A stretch of 23,491 nucleotides of DNA from Candidatus Eiseniibacteriota bacterium (GCA_016880395.1 JAEHDN010000269.1:1-23491), one strand, 5' to 3'; shown: positions 1 through 7,703, counted from the first letter of the stretch. The notes: a model not told the origin generated them from the sequence alone. Made by a program: numbers and translations.

Positions 1-99
1 ACCGCAGCCCGGCGCGAGGCAGAGCGCGAGCGCGAGGGCCGCGATGGCCCCGCGCCGCGCGGCGCCGCCGGCCAGCCTAGAGAATCGGGTAGTACTCAT
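1..99 (-). CDS. Putative lipoprotein, N-terminal fragment only
   Basis: A reading frame opens with ATG at 99-97, inside the last codons of glutamine synthetase in another frame, and runs off the left edge of the window. The 33 visible residues look like a lipoprotein signal peptide: a basic start (Arg5, Arg8, Arg15, Arg16), a hydrophobic core AIAALALALCLAPGC and a possible lipobox ending in Cys32. The 23-nt overlap with glnA suggests translational coupling at the distal end of the GNAT-glnA transcript. Only a weak GAG lies upstream of the ATG, and a chance open frame in GC-rich DNA cannot be excluded. The mature protein is outside the window, so no function can be assigned. Confidence 0.5.
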   Translation of the reverse strand, partial: MSTTRFSRLAGGAARRGAIAALALALCLAPGCG

Positions 100-1408
100 T
101 CAGCTCGTAGTCCGTGACCCACGTGCGGTAGTTGTCCCACTCGATCCGCTTGTTCTCGAGGAATTTCGTGAACACGTGCTCGCCGAGCGTGTCCTTCACC
201 AGCTTGGACTTCGCGGTGAGGTCGATCGCTTCGCTCAGACTTCCCGGGAGGCTCTCGATCTCGTGCTCCTTCCGCTCGGCCGCGTTCATCTCGTAGATGT
301 CTTCCTCGACGGAAGCTCGGAGCGTGTAGGCCGACTCGATGCCCTTGAGGCCAGTTGCAATGCAAAGGGAGAACGCGAGATACGGATTGCACGCCGGATC
401 CGGACAGCGGAGCTCGATCCGGGTCGCCTTCTCCTTGCCGGGCTTGTACATCGGTACCCGGACGAGGGCCGAGCGGTTCCGCTGCCCCCAGGCGATGTAG
501 ACCGGCGCCTCGAAGCCAGGGACGAGTCGCTTGTACGAGTTCACCCACTGGTTGGTGACCGAGGTGATCTCGCGCATGTGGGTCAGCACGCCGGCCAGAT
601 ACGAGCGGCCCGCCTTCGAAAGGTGGTGCTTGTCCTTGCTGTCGAAGAACACGTTCTTGCCGTTCTTGAAGAGTGACTGGTGGACGTGCATGCCGCTTCC
701 GTTCTGACCGAAGACCGGCTTCGGCATGAACGTGGCGTAGTAGCCGCCCTGGCGAGCGATCTCCTTCACGACGTAGCGGTATGTGATCGTCTGGTCCGCC
801 ATCTTGAGCGCCTCCGCGTAGCGGAGGTCGATCTCGTGCTGGCTGTGCGCCACCTCATGGTGCGACGCCTCGACCGAGATCTCCATGGCCTGGAGCGCCT
901 CGACCGTGCGCGAGCGAAGCTCGGTGCCGATGTCGTCGGGCACCTGGTCGAAGTATCCGGCCGTGTCGAGGAGTGAACGGTCCTTGACGCTCTTGAAGTA
1001 GAAGTACTCCAGCTCCGGACCGAGGAAAGCCGTGTAGCCCTCCTTGCCGAGCTTCTTCACGAGGCGCCGAAGCACGAAGCGCGTGTCCCCCATGTAGGGG
1101 GAGCCGTCCGGGTTGTGGATGTCGCAGATGATGCGGCCCACGTTCTCGCCGTTGACCTTCCAGGGAAGCATCTGGAAGGTGCTGATATCCGGCATCGCCA
1201 CCAGGTCGCTCTCGTAGATGCGCGCGAAGCCCTCGACCGACGAGCCGTCGACGCCCACGCCCTCCTCGAGGGCGGTGCCCAGCTCGCGCAGGGTGATGGC
1301 GACGGCCTTGAGCTGGCCCAGGATGTCCACGAACCAGAGATGGATCATCTCCACCCCGCGCTCTTCGCAGAACTTCACGACATCCTTGGCCGTCTTCAAA
1401 CTCTCCAT
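77..1408 (-). CDS. glnA: Glutamine synthetase, type I
   Basis: Cytoplasmic enzyme making glutamine from glutamate, ammonia and ATP; family members form dodecamers. At 443 residues it has the length of the shorter GSI-alpha class. The latch motif DGSS is at 54-57, metal ligands lie in GPELEYF (Glu132, Glu134) and around Glu185, and the nucleotide/metal motif NGSGMHVHQS is at 236-245 with His241. The glutamate-binding stretch RLVPGFEAPVYIAWG (294-308) and RIELRCPDPACNPYLAF (330-346) are intact. The adenylylation-site motif of GSI-beta enzymes (NLYDLP-like, with the modified Tyr) is not seen; the equivalent region reads EEDIYEMNAAERKE. Control by GlnE adenylylation is therefore unlikely and feedback inhibition is more plausible. 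Arg63 in the EGFARIYESD segment sits where GSI-alpha enzymes carry their feedback arginine. The ATG at 1408 follows AAGGAG (1423-1418) by 9 nt. It lies 55 nt after the GNAT gene and is probably cotranscribed with it. Confidence 0.97.
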   Translation of the reverse strand: MESLKTAKDVVKFCEERGVEMIHLWFVDILGQLKAVAITLRELGTALEEGVGVDGSSVEGFARIYESDLVAMPDISTFQMLPWKVNGENVGRIICDIHNPDGSPYMGDTRFVLRRLVKKLGKEGYTAFLGPELEYFYFKSVKDRSLLDTAGYFDQVPDDIGTELRSRTVEALQAMEISVEASHHEVAHSQHEIDLRYAEALKMADQTITYRYVVKEIARQGGYYATFMPKPVFGQNGSGMHVHQSLFKNGKNVFFDSKDKHHLSKAGRSYLAGVLTHMREITSVTNQWVNSYKRLVPGFEAPVYIAWGQRNRSALVRVPMYKPGKEKATRIELRCPDPACNPYLAFSLCIATGLKGIESAYTLRASVEEDIYEMNAAERKEHEIESLPGSLSEAIDLTAKSKLVKDTLGEHVFTKFLENKRIEWDNYRTWVTDYELNEYYPIL

Positions 1409-1417
1409 TCCGCTCTT

Positions 1418-1423
1418 CTCCTT
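1418..1423 (-). promoter_or_regulatory. Ribosome-binding site of glnA
   Basis: AAGGAG on the minus strand, 9 nt before the ATG at 1408. It supports that start and shows that this organism uses Shine-Dalgarno initiation for at least some genes. Confidence 0.7.
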
Positions 1424-1437
1424 CTTGATGGAGGTGT

Positions 1438-1455
1438 GCGGCGGAGGACCGCCGC
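1438..1455 (-). other. Short GC hairpin between GNAT gene and glnA
   Basis: GCGGCGG and CCGCCGC form a 7-bp stem around a 4-nt loop in the 55-nt spacer. No T-run follows, so this does not look like an intrinsic terminator. It may stabilise or process the RNA between the two cistrons, or be chance in GC-rich DNA. Confidence 0.35.
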
Positions 1456-1463
1456 GTGCCGGC

Positions 1464-1856
1464 TCATCGCCGAAGGATCATCGACTTGTCGGGCTCGTGC
1501 CGGAAGCCCAGGCGCTCGTAGAAGCCGTGCTTGTCGCGCGTCAGCAGGAAGAAGCTCGTGACCGTCTTCAGGTCCGGGTGATCGAGAACGGCGTGCATGA
1601 GCTTCGTGCCGAGTCCGCGTCCCTGGTGCGAGGGGCGAACGATCACGTCCCAGATCGTGGCCCGGAAGGTGAGATCCGAGATGACGCGCGTGAAGCCGAC
1701 CAGCTCGGCGCCGTCCCAGGCGGAGAGCACCGGGCGCGAGTGGTCGAGGGCGCGTTGCACCAGGTCGCGCGAGCGGTCGTGGGCCCACCATGTGGTCCGG
1801 TAGAGCTCGAGCAGCTGCTCGACATCGAGGCGGTTCCGGTCGTCGGTGACGTCCAC
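1464..1856 (-). CDS. GNAT family N-acetyltransferase
   Basis: Predicted acetyl-CoA-dependent N-acetyltransferase, about 130 residues, substrate unknown. Motif A, the pyrophosphate-binding loop, is VRPSHQGRGLGTKL at about residues 73-86. The motif-B-like end KHGFYERLGF is at 109-118. The length matches a single minimal GNAT domain. The frame is open to a TTG at 1901, but that codon lies inside a strong promoter -10 hexamer (1903-1898). The GTG at 1856 is the next acceptable start in frame and gives a leader of about 35 nt with a weak ribosome-binding site, so the start remains uncertain. It is the first gene of a probable GNAT-glnA unit and diverges from the sensor-kinase gene. Confidence 0.85.
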   Translation of the reverse strand: MDVTDDRNRLDVEQLLELYRTTWWAHDRSRDLVQRALDHSRPVLSAWDGAELVGFTRVISDLTFRATIWDVIVRPSHQGRGLGTKLMHAVLDHPDLKTVTSFFLLTRDKHGFYERLGFRHEPDKSMILRR

Positions 1857-1897
1857 GATCTTGGTCTGGTTGGGAGTGTCCGGTGCGGCAAGCCGGG

Positions 1898-1926
1898 ACA
1901 ATACCGGGGAGGAAACGACCCGTCAA
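1898..1926 (-). promoter_or_regulatory. Sigma70-type promoter of GNAT-glnA
   Basis: On the minus strand TTGACG (1926-1921) is separated by 17 nt from TATTGT (1903-1898). Both spacing and hexamers are close to consensus. The predicted transcription start is near 1891, upstream of the GTG proposed for the GNAT gene. Confidence 0.6.
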
Positions 1927-1957
1927 GGCCGGGAGTGGGCGGCCCCCGAGCGGCTGC

Positions 1958-2002
1958 CGGGCTCCCGGGACCGGCGGGCTCCCGGGCCGGCGGGCTCCCG
2001 GG
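1958..2002. repeat. Short tandem GC-rich repeat
   Basis: The unit CCGGCGGGCTCCCGGG occurs twice head to tail (1971-1986 and 1987-2002). The core CGGGCTCCCGGG also occurs just upstream (1958-1969), giving three cores at 16-17 nt spacing. Each contains the palindrome CCCGGG. It lies in the divergent spacer between the GNAT and sensor-kinase genes, upstream of the kinase promoter. It could be an array of binding sites or simply replication slippage. Confidence 0.6.
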
Positions 2003-2036
2003 GGGCGGCCCGGGGAGGCGCGGCCGGCGGCCGTGG

Positions 2037-2066
2037 TTGCGCCCCGCGCAAGGGGATGCGTAGACT
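2037..2066 (+). promoter_or_regulatory. Candidate promoter of the sensor-kinase gene
   Basis: TTGCGC (2037-2042), an 18-nt spacer and TAGACT (2061-2066). The predicted start, near 2073, leaves only about 5 nt before the ATG at 2078, which has no Shine-Dalgarno. Confidence 0.4.
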
Positions 2067-2077
2067 CGAAGATAGCC

Positions 2078-3826
2078 ATGCAGACCCGGACCCCGCTCTC
2101 ACGCTTCTTTGGACGGAAGGCAGAGTCCCTCCCGCCCCAGGACATCCAGGACGCCCTGGCCGCCCGGACGGCCGCCGAGGAGTCGCTCCGCCGCTCTCGT
2201 GAGTACTTCAACGGCATCGTCGAGGGCGTGCGGGACTACGCCATCTTCATGCTCGACCCGGCCGGCGTCGTCGTCTCGTGGAACGAAGGCGCCAAGCGCA
2301 TCAAGGGCTACGAGCGCGAGGAGATCATCGGGAAGCACTTCTCGAAGTTCTACCTGGACGAGGCCGTCCGCGCCGGGTGGCCCCAGACGGAGCTCGAGAA
2401 CGCATCGAAGAGCGGGCGGTTCGAGGACGAGGGGTGGCGCGTCCGCCGCGACGGGTCCCGATTCTGGGCCAATGTGGTCATCACGACCCTCTACCACCCC
2501 GACGGCTCGCTCCGCGGCTTCCTCAAGATCACGCGGGACCTCACCGAGCGCATGCGCTCCGAGGAGGGGCTGCGCTATGCGCGGGCGGAGCTCGAGATGC
2601 GCGTGAACGAGCGCACCGCGGAGCTCGGCGAGGCGAACCGCGCCCTCAAGGCCGAGATCGCCGAACGCCATCAGCTGGAGACGGAGCTGCGCAAGCGGGT
2701 CGCGGTGATGGCCGAGGACGACCGGCGGAAGAACGAGTTCCTGGCCACGCTCGCGCACGAGCTGCGAAACCCGCTCGCCCCGATCCAGTACGCCTACGAG
2801 CTGATGAACCTCGCGGGCTCGAACGAGACCCTCCGCTCCGAGGCCCAGTCCATCCTCCAACGCCAGGTGCAGCATATGGTGCGCCTCATCGACGACCTTC
2901 TCGACCTGTCGCGGATCACCCGGAACAAGCTCGAGCTGCGCCGGGAGCGGGTGGAGCTGACCGCGGTCATCGAGGACGCCGTCGAGACCATCCGCCCGAT
3001 CATGGAGGCGCGCGGCCACGATCTCCGGGTGCGGCTCGCTCCCGGGCCGATCCTCGTCCACGCCGACCGCACCCGGCTCGCGCAGGTCTTCTCCAACCTC
3101 CTCAGCAACGCGGCGAAATTTACCGAGCGGGGTGGCCGGATCCGGCTCACGTCCGAGCGGGAGGGAGACAAGATCGTGGTCCGGGTCCAGGACAACGGGA
3201 TCGGCATCGCTCCCGCCATGCTGCCGCGCATCTTCGACATGTTCGTCCAGGCCGACCGCTCTCTCGAGCGGACCCAGAGCGGCCTCGGCATCGGGCTCAC
3301 GCTCGTGAAGCGCGTCGCCGAGATGCACGGCGGGTCGGTCGATGCGCGAAGCGAGGGAACGGGCAAGGGCAGCGAGTTCCTGGTGTACGTTCCGATCGAC
3401 ATGGCCATGCCTGTCCAGGGCGATGCGCCCCCGTCCGAGGGGGACGCACAGGAGTCGCACACGAGCATCCGCGTGCTGATTGCGGACGACAACGAGGACG
3501 CGGTCCGGAGCCTCGCGATGATGCTTCGCGCGATGGGCCATGAGGTGCACACGGCCCAGGATGGCGCCGAGGTCCTGGAGGCCGCGGCCGAGATCGTGCC
3601 CACCCTCATCCTGATGGACATCGGCATGCCGCGCATGAACGGCTACGACGCCGCGCGCCGCATCCGGGAGCAGCCCTGGGGACGGACCATCACGCTCGTC
3701 GCGCTGACGGGATGGGGTCTCGAGGAGGACAAGAGGCTGGCCGCCGAGGCGGGATTCGACCGCCACATCGTGAAGCCCGTCGAGTCCTCGGTGCTTCGCT
3801 CGATTCTGGCGAGCCTAACCGGGTGA
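2078..3826 (+). CDS. PAS-domain hybrid sensor histidine kinase/response regulator
   Basis: A 582-residue soluble signalling protein without membrane segments, so it probably senses a cytoplasmic signal. Order of domains: a PAS domain at about 40-160 ending in the usual FLKITRDLTER; a coiled-coil linker at about 162-212; a HisKA domain with phospho-acceptor His227 in FLATLAHELRNPLAPIQ; and an HATPase domain with N box (Asn340/Asn344), G1 DNGIGIAP (372-379) and G2 GLGIGLTLV (402-410). A C-terminal receiver (about 464-582) has the acidic pair Asp470/Asp471, phospho-acceptor Asp514 in LILMDIGMP, Thr544 and Lys566. All catalytic residues are present. The frame extends upstream to 1883, but that part is Gly/Pro/Arg-rich and overlaps the promoter and repeat; the ATG at 2078 is the credible start. 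The stop overlaps the next gene (GTGA). The receiver may pass phosphate to an Hpt protein encoded elsewhere. Confidence 0.95.
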   Translation: MQTRTPLSRFFGRKAESLPPQDIQDALAARTAAEESLRRSREYFNGIVEGVRDYAIFMLDPAGVVVSWNEGAKRIKGYEREEIIGKHFSKFYLDEAVRAGWPQTELENASKSGRFEDEGWRVRRDGSRFWANVVITTLYHPDGSLRGFLKITRDLTERMRSEEGLRYARAELEMRVNERTAELGEANRALKAEIAERHQLETELRKRVAVMAEDDRRKNEFLATLAHELRNPLAPIQYAYELMNLAGSNETLRSEAQSILQRQVQHMVRLIDDLLDLSRITRNKLELRRERVELTAVIEDAVETIRPIMEARGHDLRVRLAPGPILVHADRTRLAQVFSNLLSNAAKFTERGGRIRLTSEREGDKIVVRVQDNGIGIAPAMLPRIFDMFVQADRSLERTQSGLGIGLTLVKRVAEMHGGSVDARSEGTGKGSEFLVYVPIDMAMPVQGDAPPSEGDAQESHTSIRVLIADDNEDAVRSLAMMLRAMGHEVHTAQDGAEVLEAAAEIVPTLILMDIGMPRMNGYDAARRIREQPWGRTITLVALTGWGLEEDKRLAAEAGFDRHIVKPVESSVLRSILASLTG

Positions 3827-4245
3827 AGCACCACCGCACCACCCTCACCTTCAACATCCCCGCACGCATGGACCTGGTCAACATCACCCCCGAGGTCGAG
3901 GCGGCGCTCCGGGAGAGCGGGATCCAGGAGGGGATCTGCCTGGTGAACGCCATGCACATCACCGCGAGCGTCTTCATCAACGACGACGAGCCGGGACTCC
4001 ACGCCGACTACAAGCGCTGGCTCGAGCACCTCGCCCCGTTCGACCAGAGCCCGGAGCGCTACCGGCACAACCGGACCGGCGAGGACAACGCGGACGCCCA
4101 CCTGAAGCGTCAGGTCATGGGGCGGGAGGTGGTCGTGGCGGTGACGAAGGGGAAGCTCGATTTCGGTCCGTGGGAGCAGATCTTCTACGGCGAGTTCGAC
4201 GGGCGGCGTGCCAAGCGGGTCCTGATCAAGATCATCGGGGACTAG
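3823..4245 (+). CDS. yjbQ: YjbQ/UPF0047 family protein
   Basis: A 140-residue single-domain protein of the YjbQ family. Escherichia coli YjbQ has weak thiamine-phosphate synthase activity, but the main physiological role of the family is uncertain. Family hallmarks visible are VNAMHITASVFINDDEPG (41-58; His45, Asn53, Glu56), His60 and Asp63, the histidine segment NADAHLKRQVMGREVVVAV (89-107), and the C-terminal WEQIFYGEFDGRRAKRVLIK (117-136). The GTG at 3823 overlaps the kinase stop as GTGA and gives the usual family length; longer upstream starts would read through kinase sequence in another frame. The coupling implies joint expression with the sensor kinase, but no functional link is evident. 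Confidence 0.9.
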   Translation: MKHHRTTLTFNIPARMDLVNITPEVEAALRESGIQEGICLVNAMHITASVFINDDEPGLHADYKRWLEHLAPFDQSPERYRHNRTGEDNADAHLKRQVMGREVVVAVTKGKLDFGPWEQIFYGEFDGRRAKRVLIKIIGD

Positions 4246-4271
4246 GAACCGCGGTCGCCGGCTCGGCCGAC

Positions 4272-4967
4272 TCAGCCCGGGACGCGCCCCGCCGCGATCA
4301 GGGTCGCGGCGAGATGCTCCGCCACCTCGAGACGAGAGAGCGCCTCGTCCACGCTCTGCCCCAGCGAGAGCGCGCCGTGGTTCTGCATCAGGACGAGGCC
4401 GGGCCGCGCGGGCTCGACCAGCGCCCGCTCGACGGCCTCGGCGAGCGAGTCGCTCCCCGCCGGAAAGTGGGGCACGAGCACGATCGGCCCGACGAAGACC
4501 CTCCCCTCGTCGAACCGCCCGAAATCCGGGAGCACCCCCCGTACGGCGAACGCGGTGAGCATGATGGGGTGGGCGTGGAGCACCGCCTCGGCGTCCTGGC
4601 GCGCGCGATACGCGGCGCGGTGAACGCGATACTCGCTCGAGGCGGTCAGGGGCACCGGGCTCTCGGCCGATTCCACGACCGAGACCTCCACGTAGTCCCG
4701 ACTCTTCAGATCCCCTTTCCTCCGCGAGCGCCGCGAGATCAGGAAGCGATTCTCCGTGAGTCGCGCGCTCAGGTTGCCTTCGGTTGCCACGATCATGCCG
4801 CGGCGCTCGAGCACGCGTCCCGCCCGCGTGAGGTCGTGGCTCAGGGCGATCCGGATGGCCTGGAGCCGGGTCGACGCGGCCGACGGCGTCTCTCCCGAGC
4901 CGATCCCCCGCTTCGAAGGTCCGCCCTCGGGATGCTGGCCGCCGGGCGGCATGCGCTCGGAGCTCAC
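4272..4967 (-). CDS. Class II aldolase/adducin family protein
   Basis: A 231-residue member of the zinc-dependent class II aldolase family, which includes fuculose- and ribulose-phosphate aldolases/epimerases and MtnB dehydratase. Visible motifs are EGNLSARL (63-70), the phosphate-binding type SSEYRVH (110-116), zinc ligands His131 and His133 in VLHAHPIMLTA, and the third zinc ligand His197 in MQNHGALSLG. The acidic residue after SS (Glu112) is in the position used by several members. The first 30 residues are low-complexity, so the true start may be somewhat downstream. The GTG start overlaps the nnr stop as GTGA, making it the last gene of the minus-strand cluster. The substrate cannot be told from sequence. 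Confidence 0.88.
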   Translation of the reverse strand: MSSERMPPGGQHPEGGPSKRGIGSGETPSAASTRLQAIRIALSHDLTRAGRVLERRGMIVATEGNLSARLTENRFLISRRSRRKGDLKSRDYVEVSVVESAESPVPLTASSEYRVHRAAYRARQDAEAVLHAHPIMLTAFAVRGVLPDFGRFDEGRVFVGPIVLVPHFPAGSDSLAEAVERALVEPARPGLVLMQNHGALSLGQSVDEALSRLEVAEHLAATLIAAGRVPG

Positions 4968-6646
4968 GTGGATCCTCTCACGGGCTCCTCGTCCAGCGCC
5001 CCGCTTTCCAGCGCGACGAGCGCGGCGGGGAGCGCGTCACGGATATCCCCAGCGATCATGCCGCGCCGTCCCTGGCGCCGGGCCGCTATGTCGCCGGCCA
5101 GGCCGTGGACGAAACAGGCGGCCGCAGCCGCTTCCGCCGCATCCATGCCCTGCGCGAGGAGCCCGGCGATCGTCCCGGTGAGCACGTCCCCCGCTCCGGC
5201 CGTGGCCATGCCGGGATTGCCCGTGGCGTTGAGGATCGCGGGCTGTCCGGGGGCGAGCACCGCCATCGGGACGCACTTGAGGCAGACCACCGCTCCGCTC
5301 CGGGTCGCGAACCCGCGCGCCCAGCCGATTGGATCGTGCGCAAGGTCCGAGACGGAGCCCCCTCCGAGCCTCGCCGCCTCGCCGTAGTGCGGCGTCACGA
5401 TCAGCGGCCCGTGCGAGCGCCTGAGCTCGTGCCCCTCGAACGCGTTCAGCCCGTCGGCGTCGAGCACGATGGGCGCATCGATGCGGGCGATCAGCTCGCG
5501 CACGACCTCCGAGGTCTCGGGATCGCGCGAGAGGCCCGGGCCGATCGCGACCACGTCCGCCCGGAGCGCCTCGCCCAGGATCGGCTCGATCGCGCCGCGC
5601 GCGAGGGAGCGGGACGACGTCTCGGGGCAGGGGCGCTTCACGACCTCGGCCACGCGCGCTTCGAGCGCGGCGACGCCGCTCTCCGGGACCGCAGCGACCG
5701 CATAGCCGGCGCCCGAGCGGAGGACCGACTCGCCGGCCATCGCGACCGCCCCCATCATCCCGTGGCTTCCACCGACGACGAGGACCCGGCCGACGGAGCC
5801 CTTGTGCGCATCGGGGGCGCGCCGCGGAAGGAGCGATCGAACCCAGCCCGCCGTCGCAACCAGGATGGCCGGGCGCGTCGCCTCGGCGAGATCGGGGGGC
5901 ACGCCGATGTCCGCGACCTCGACCAGACCCGCGTGCTCACGGCCTGGCTCGAGGCGCAGCCCCACCTTCGGCAGGGCGAGGGTCACCGTGAGGTCGGCGC
6001 GGATGGCCGGAATCTCCACGTGCCCTGTCGACGCGTCCACCCCGGAGGGGATGTCGATCGAAGCGATCGGCTTTCCCGATGCGACCGCAAGCTCGATCGC
6101 GGCCGCGACGGCGCCTCGGGGGGCCCCCTTGCTGCCCGTGCCGAGGAGCGCGTCGACCAGGAACGCCGCGTTGCTCGCCGCGTCGGCCGCCTCGCTCCCA
6201 GGACCCCAGGCGCGGGGATCGGGAAGGAAGGTGATGGGAATGCGTCCGCGGGAGCAGCTCTCGTACTGGGCGCGCGCGTCCGTCGAGAGCCCGTCCTCCT
6301 CCGCGGCGACGAGGGCTCGCACCGCGAAGCCTGCGGTCTTGAGATGCCGGGCCACGACGAACCCGTCCCCGCCGTTGTTGCCGCGGCCGCAGAGGACGAG
6401 GACCGGACCGGTGACGCCGGACGGCCGGGCCGCCGTTCTGGGCTGGCGCGTCGAAGCGGCGGCGCCCGCACGCCGCGCGCCTCCGTCGGCCCCGGAGCGC
6501 CACCACGCCACGATGTGGCGGGCCGTCTCCTTCCCCGCGCGCTCCATCAGCGCAAGGGAGGGAACGCCCCGCGCGATCGTCGCGCGATCGATCGCGATCA
6601 TCTCCTCGGCTGTGACGACGCGCGAGGAGGCCGGCGGGGGGCGCAC
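4964..6646 (-). CDS. nnr: Bifunctional NAD(P)H-hydrate epimerase/ADP-dependent dehydratase
   Basis: Repairs damaged NADHX and NADPHX. The N-terminal YjeF_N half (about 1-270) interconverts R and S hydrates: TAEEMIAID (12-20), GRGNNGGDGFVVARH (87-101), DALLGTGSKG (165-174) and IDIPSGVDASTG (197-208). The C-terminal ribokinase-like half (about 280-550) dehydrates S-NAD(P)HX using ADP: HKGSVGRVLVVGGSHGM (281-297), AIGPGLSRD (367-375), VLDADGLNAF (394-403), TPHYGE (418-423) and ATGNPGMATAGAGDVLTGTI (474-493), with the family's catalytic aspartate at 487. At 560 residues it is slightly longer than usual because of an Ala/Arg-rich insert at about 51-78. The GTG start lies 2 nt after the acpS stop; pairing of nnr with acpS is common in bacteria. 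Confidence 0.96.
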   Translation of the reverse strand: MRPPPASSRVVTAEEMIAIDRATIARGVPSLALMERAGKETARHIVAWWRSGADGGARRAGAAASTRQPRTAARPSGVTGPVLVLCGRGNNGGDGFVVARHLKTAGFAVRALVAAEEDGLSTDARAQYESCSRGRIPITFLPDPRAWGPGSEAADAASNAAFLVDALLGTGSKGAPRGAVAAAIELAVASGKPIASIDIPSGVDASTGHVEIPAIRADLTVTLALPKVGLRLEPGREHAGLVEVADIGVPPDLAEATRPAILVATAGWVRSLLPRRAPDAHKGSVGRVLVVGGSHGMMGAVAMAGESVLRSGAGYAVAAVPESGVAALEARVAEVVKRPCPETSSRSLARGAIEPILGEALRADVVAIGPGLSRDPETSEVVRELIARIDAPIVLDADGLNAFEGHELRRSHGPLIVTPHYGEAARLGGGSVSDLAHDPIGWARGFATRSGAVVCLKCVPMAVLAPGQPAILNATGNPGMATAGAGDVLTGTIAGLLAQGMDAAEAAAAACFVHGLAGDIAARRQGRRGMIAGDIRDALPAALVALESGALDEEPVRGST

Positions 6647-6648
6647 CG

Positions 6649-7008
6649 TCAGTCCTCGATGAGCACGACCGCGACCGCGTGCGTCTGCGCGTGGGAGAGC
6701 GAGAGATCAACCCGGCGGGAGCCCACCAGGGATCGGGCGTGGCCGTGGAGCTGGACGCCCGGGCGCGGGCCCTCGCCGCGAACCACCTCGACCTCGCGCC
6801 AGATGGAGGCTCGCCCGACCTTCAGGGCCTTGGCGAAGGCCTCCTTGGCCGCGAAGCGAACCGCGAAGGACTCCGCCTGGCGGGCGCGCCTCAGGCAGTA
6901 GTCGATCTCGTCTGGCGTGTAGATCCGCTCCACGAACTTGTCCCCCCAGCGCAGGATCGCCTCGGCGATCCGCCGCACCTCGACGATGTCGACACCGACC
7001 GAGACCAC
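6649..7008 (-). CDS. acpS: Holo-[acyl-carrier-protein] synthase
   Basis: Transfers 4'-phosphopantetheine from CoA to the acyl carrier protein, activating it for fatty-acid synthesis. At 119 residues it has the size of a typical trimeric AcpS. Conserved elements are GVDIVEVRRI (5-14) with Mg-binding Asp7, the helix ESFAVRFAAKEAFAKAL (46-62) with Mg ligand Glu56 and a catalytic-site lysine, and the C-terminal SLSHAQTHAVAVVLIE. The GTG start is 8 nt after the HAD stop, with a GAG-rich stretch before it. It sits between HAD and nnr in a tightly packed set. Confidence 0.95.
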   Translation of the reverse strand: MVSVGVDIVEVRRIAEAILRWGDKFVERIYTPDEIDYCLRRARQAESFAVRFAAKEAFAKALKVGRASIWREVEVVRGEGPRPGVQLHGHARSLVGSRRVDLSLSHAQTHAVAVVLIED

Positions 7009-7016
7009 GCTCGCTC

Positions 7017-7703
7017 TCAGTCCCTGCCGTTCAGTCTGTCGACGATCGCGACCAGCTCGTGGACGTCGTTCAGCTCGTAGTCCGCGCCGGAGTTCACGGT
7101 GCCGAAGGTGTCGCCGTAACGCGCAAACGCAGTGCGCAGCCCCACCTGGGCGGCCCCGACGACGTCCCGCTCGGGCCAGTCACCCACCATGATCGCCTCC
7201 TGCGGGGCGATCGCCAGCATCTCGATCGCGCGCTGGAAGGGCTTCGGGCTCGGCTTGCGCTCCCCTGTGTCCTCGAACGCCACGACGGTGTCGAAGAGGT
7301 GATGGAGCTGGAGGTGGGCGAGGCGCATCCAGGCCTGGAGCCGTGGCGCATCCGAGACCACCGCCAGCTTCAATCCCCGCTTGAGCAGCTCGAGGAGGGT
7401 GAGGTTCACGTGGGGGTAGAGCACGAGGTAGGAGTCGCGGGCCCGCCGGTAGGCCACGATGCCGCTCGACATGATCTTGTAGTCGACCCGGCCAAGGGCC
7501 TCGTTGAGGAAGATGTCGAAGACCTGCTGGTACTCGATCCCTTCGCGGTCGTAGACCTGATAGATCCGCGAGGCAACCTCGTCGCGGGGCAGGGCGAGGC
7601 CGGCGTCGCGCATCCCGTCGACGGCCGCGTCGATCGCGGCCCGCTTCATCTTCATGAAGTCAGTGAGCGTGTTGTCGAGGTCAAAGATGATGGCTCGGAT
7701 CAC
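7017..7703 (-). CDS. HAD superfamily hydrolase
   Basis: A 228-residue haloacid-dehalogenase-type phosphatase of subfamily I with a helical cap. Motif I is IIFDLDNTLTD (nucleophile Asp8, acid/base Asp10), motif II is VVSDAP (Ser117), motif III lies in GERKPSPKPF (lysines 150 and 154) and motif IV is MVGDWPERD (Asp175, Asp180). The cap domain spans about 15-95. Substrates of this group are usually small phosphorylated metabolites, and the true one cannot be inferred. The start is a GTG (7703). The frame is immediately upstream of acpS and 83 nt downstream of the zinc-ribbon gene, with no terminator between. Confidence 0.92.
   Translation of the reverse strand: MIRAIIFDLDNTLTDFMKMKRAAIDAAVDGMRDAGLALPRDEVASRIYQVYDREGIEYQQVFDIFLNEALGRVDYKIMSSGIVAYRRARDSYLVLYPHVNLTLLELLKRGLKLAVVSDAPRLQAWMRLAHLQLHHLFDTVVAFEDTGERKPSPKPFQRAIEMLAIAPQEAIMVGDWPERDVVGAAQVGLRTAFARYGDTFGTVNSGADYELNDVHELVAIVDRLNGRD

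Noticed and set aside
1883..2077. N-terminal extension of the sensor kinase
   Set aside because: The extra 65 residues are Gly/Pro/Arg-rich and translate the repeat array and promoter; the ATG at 2078 is the natural start.
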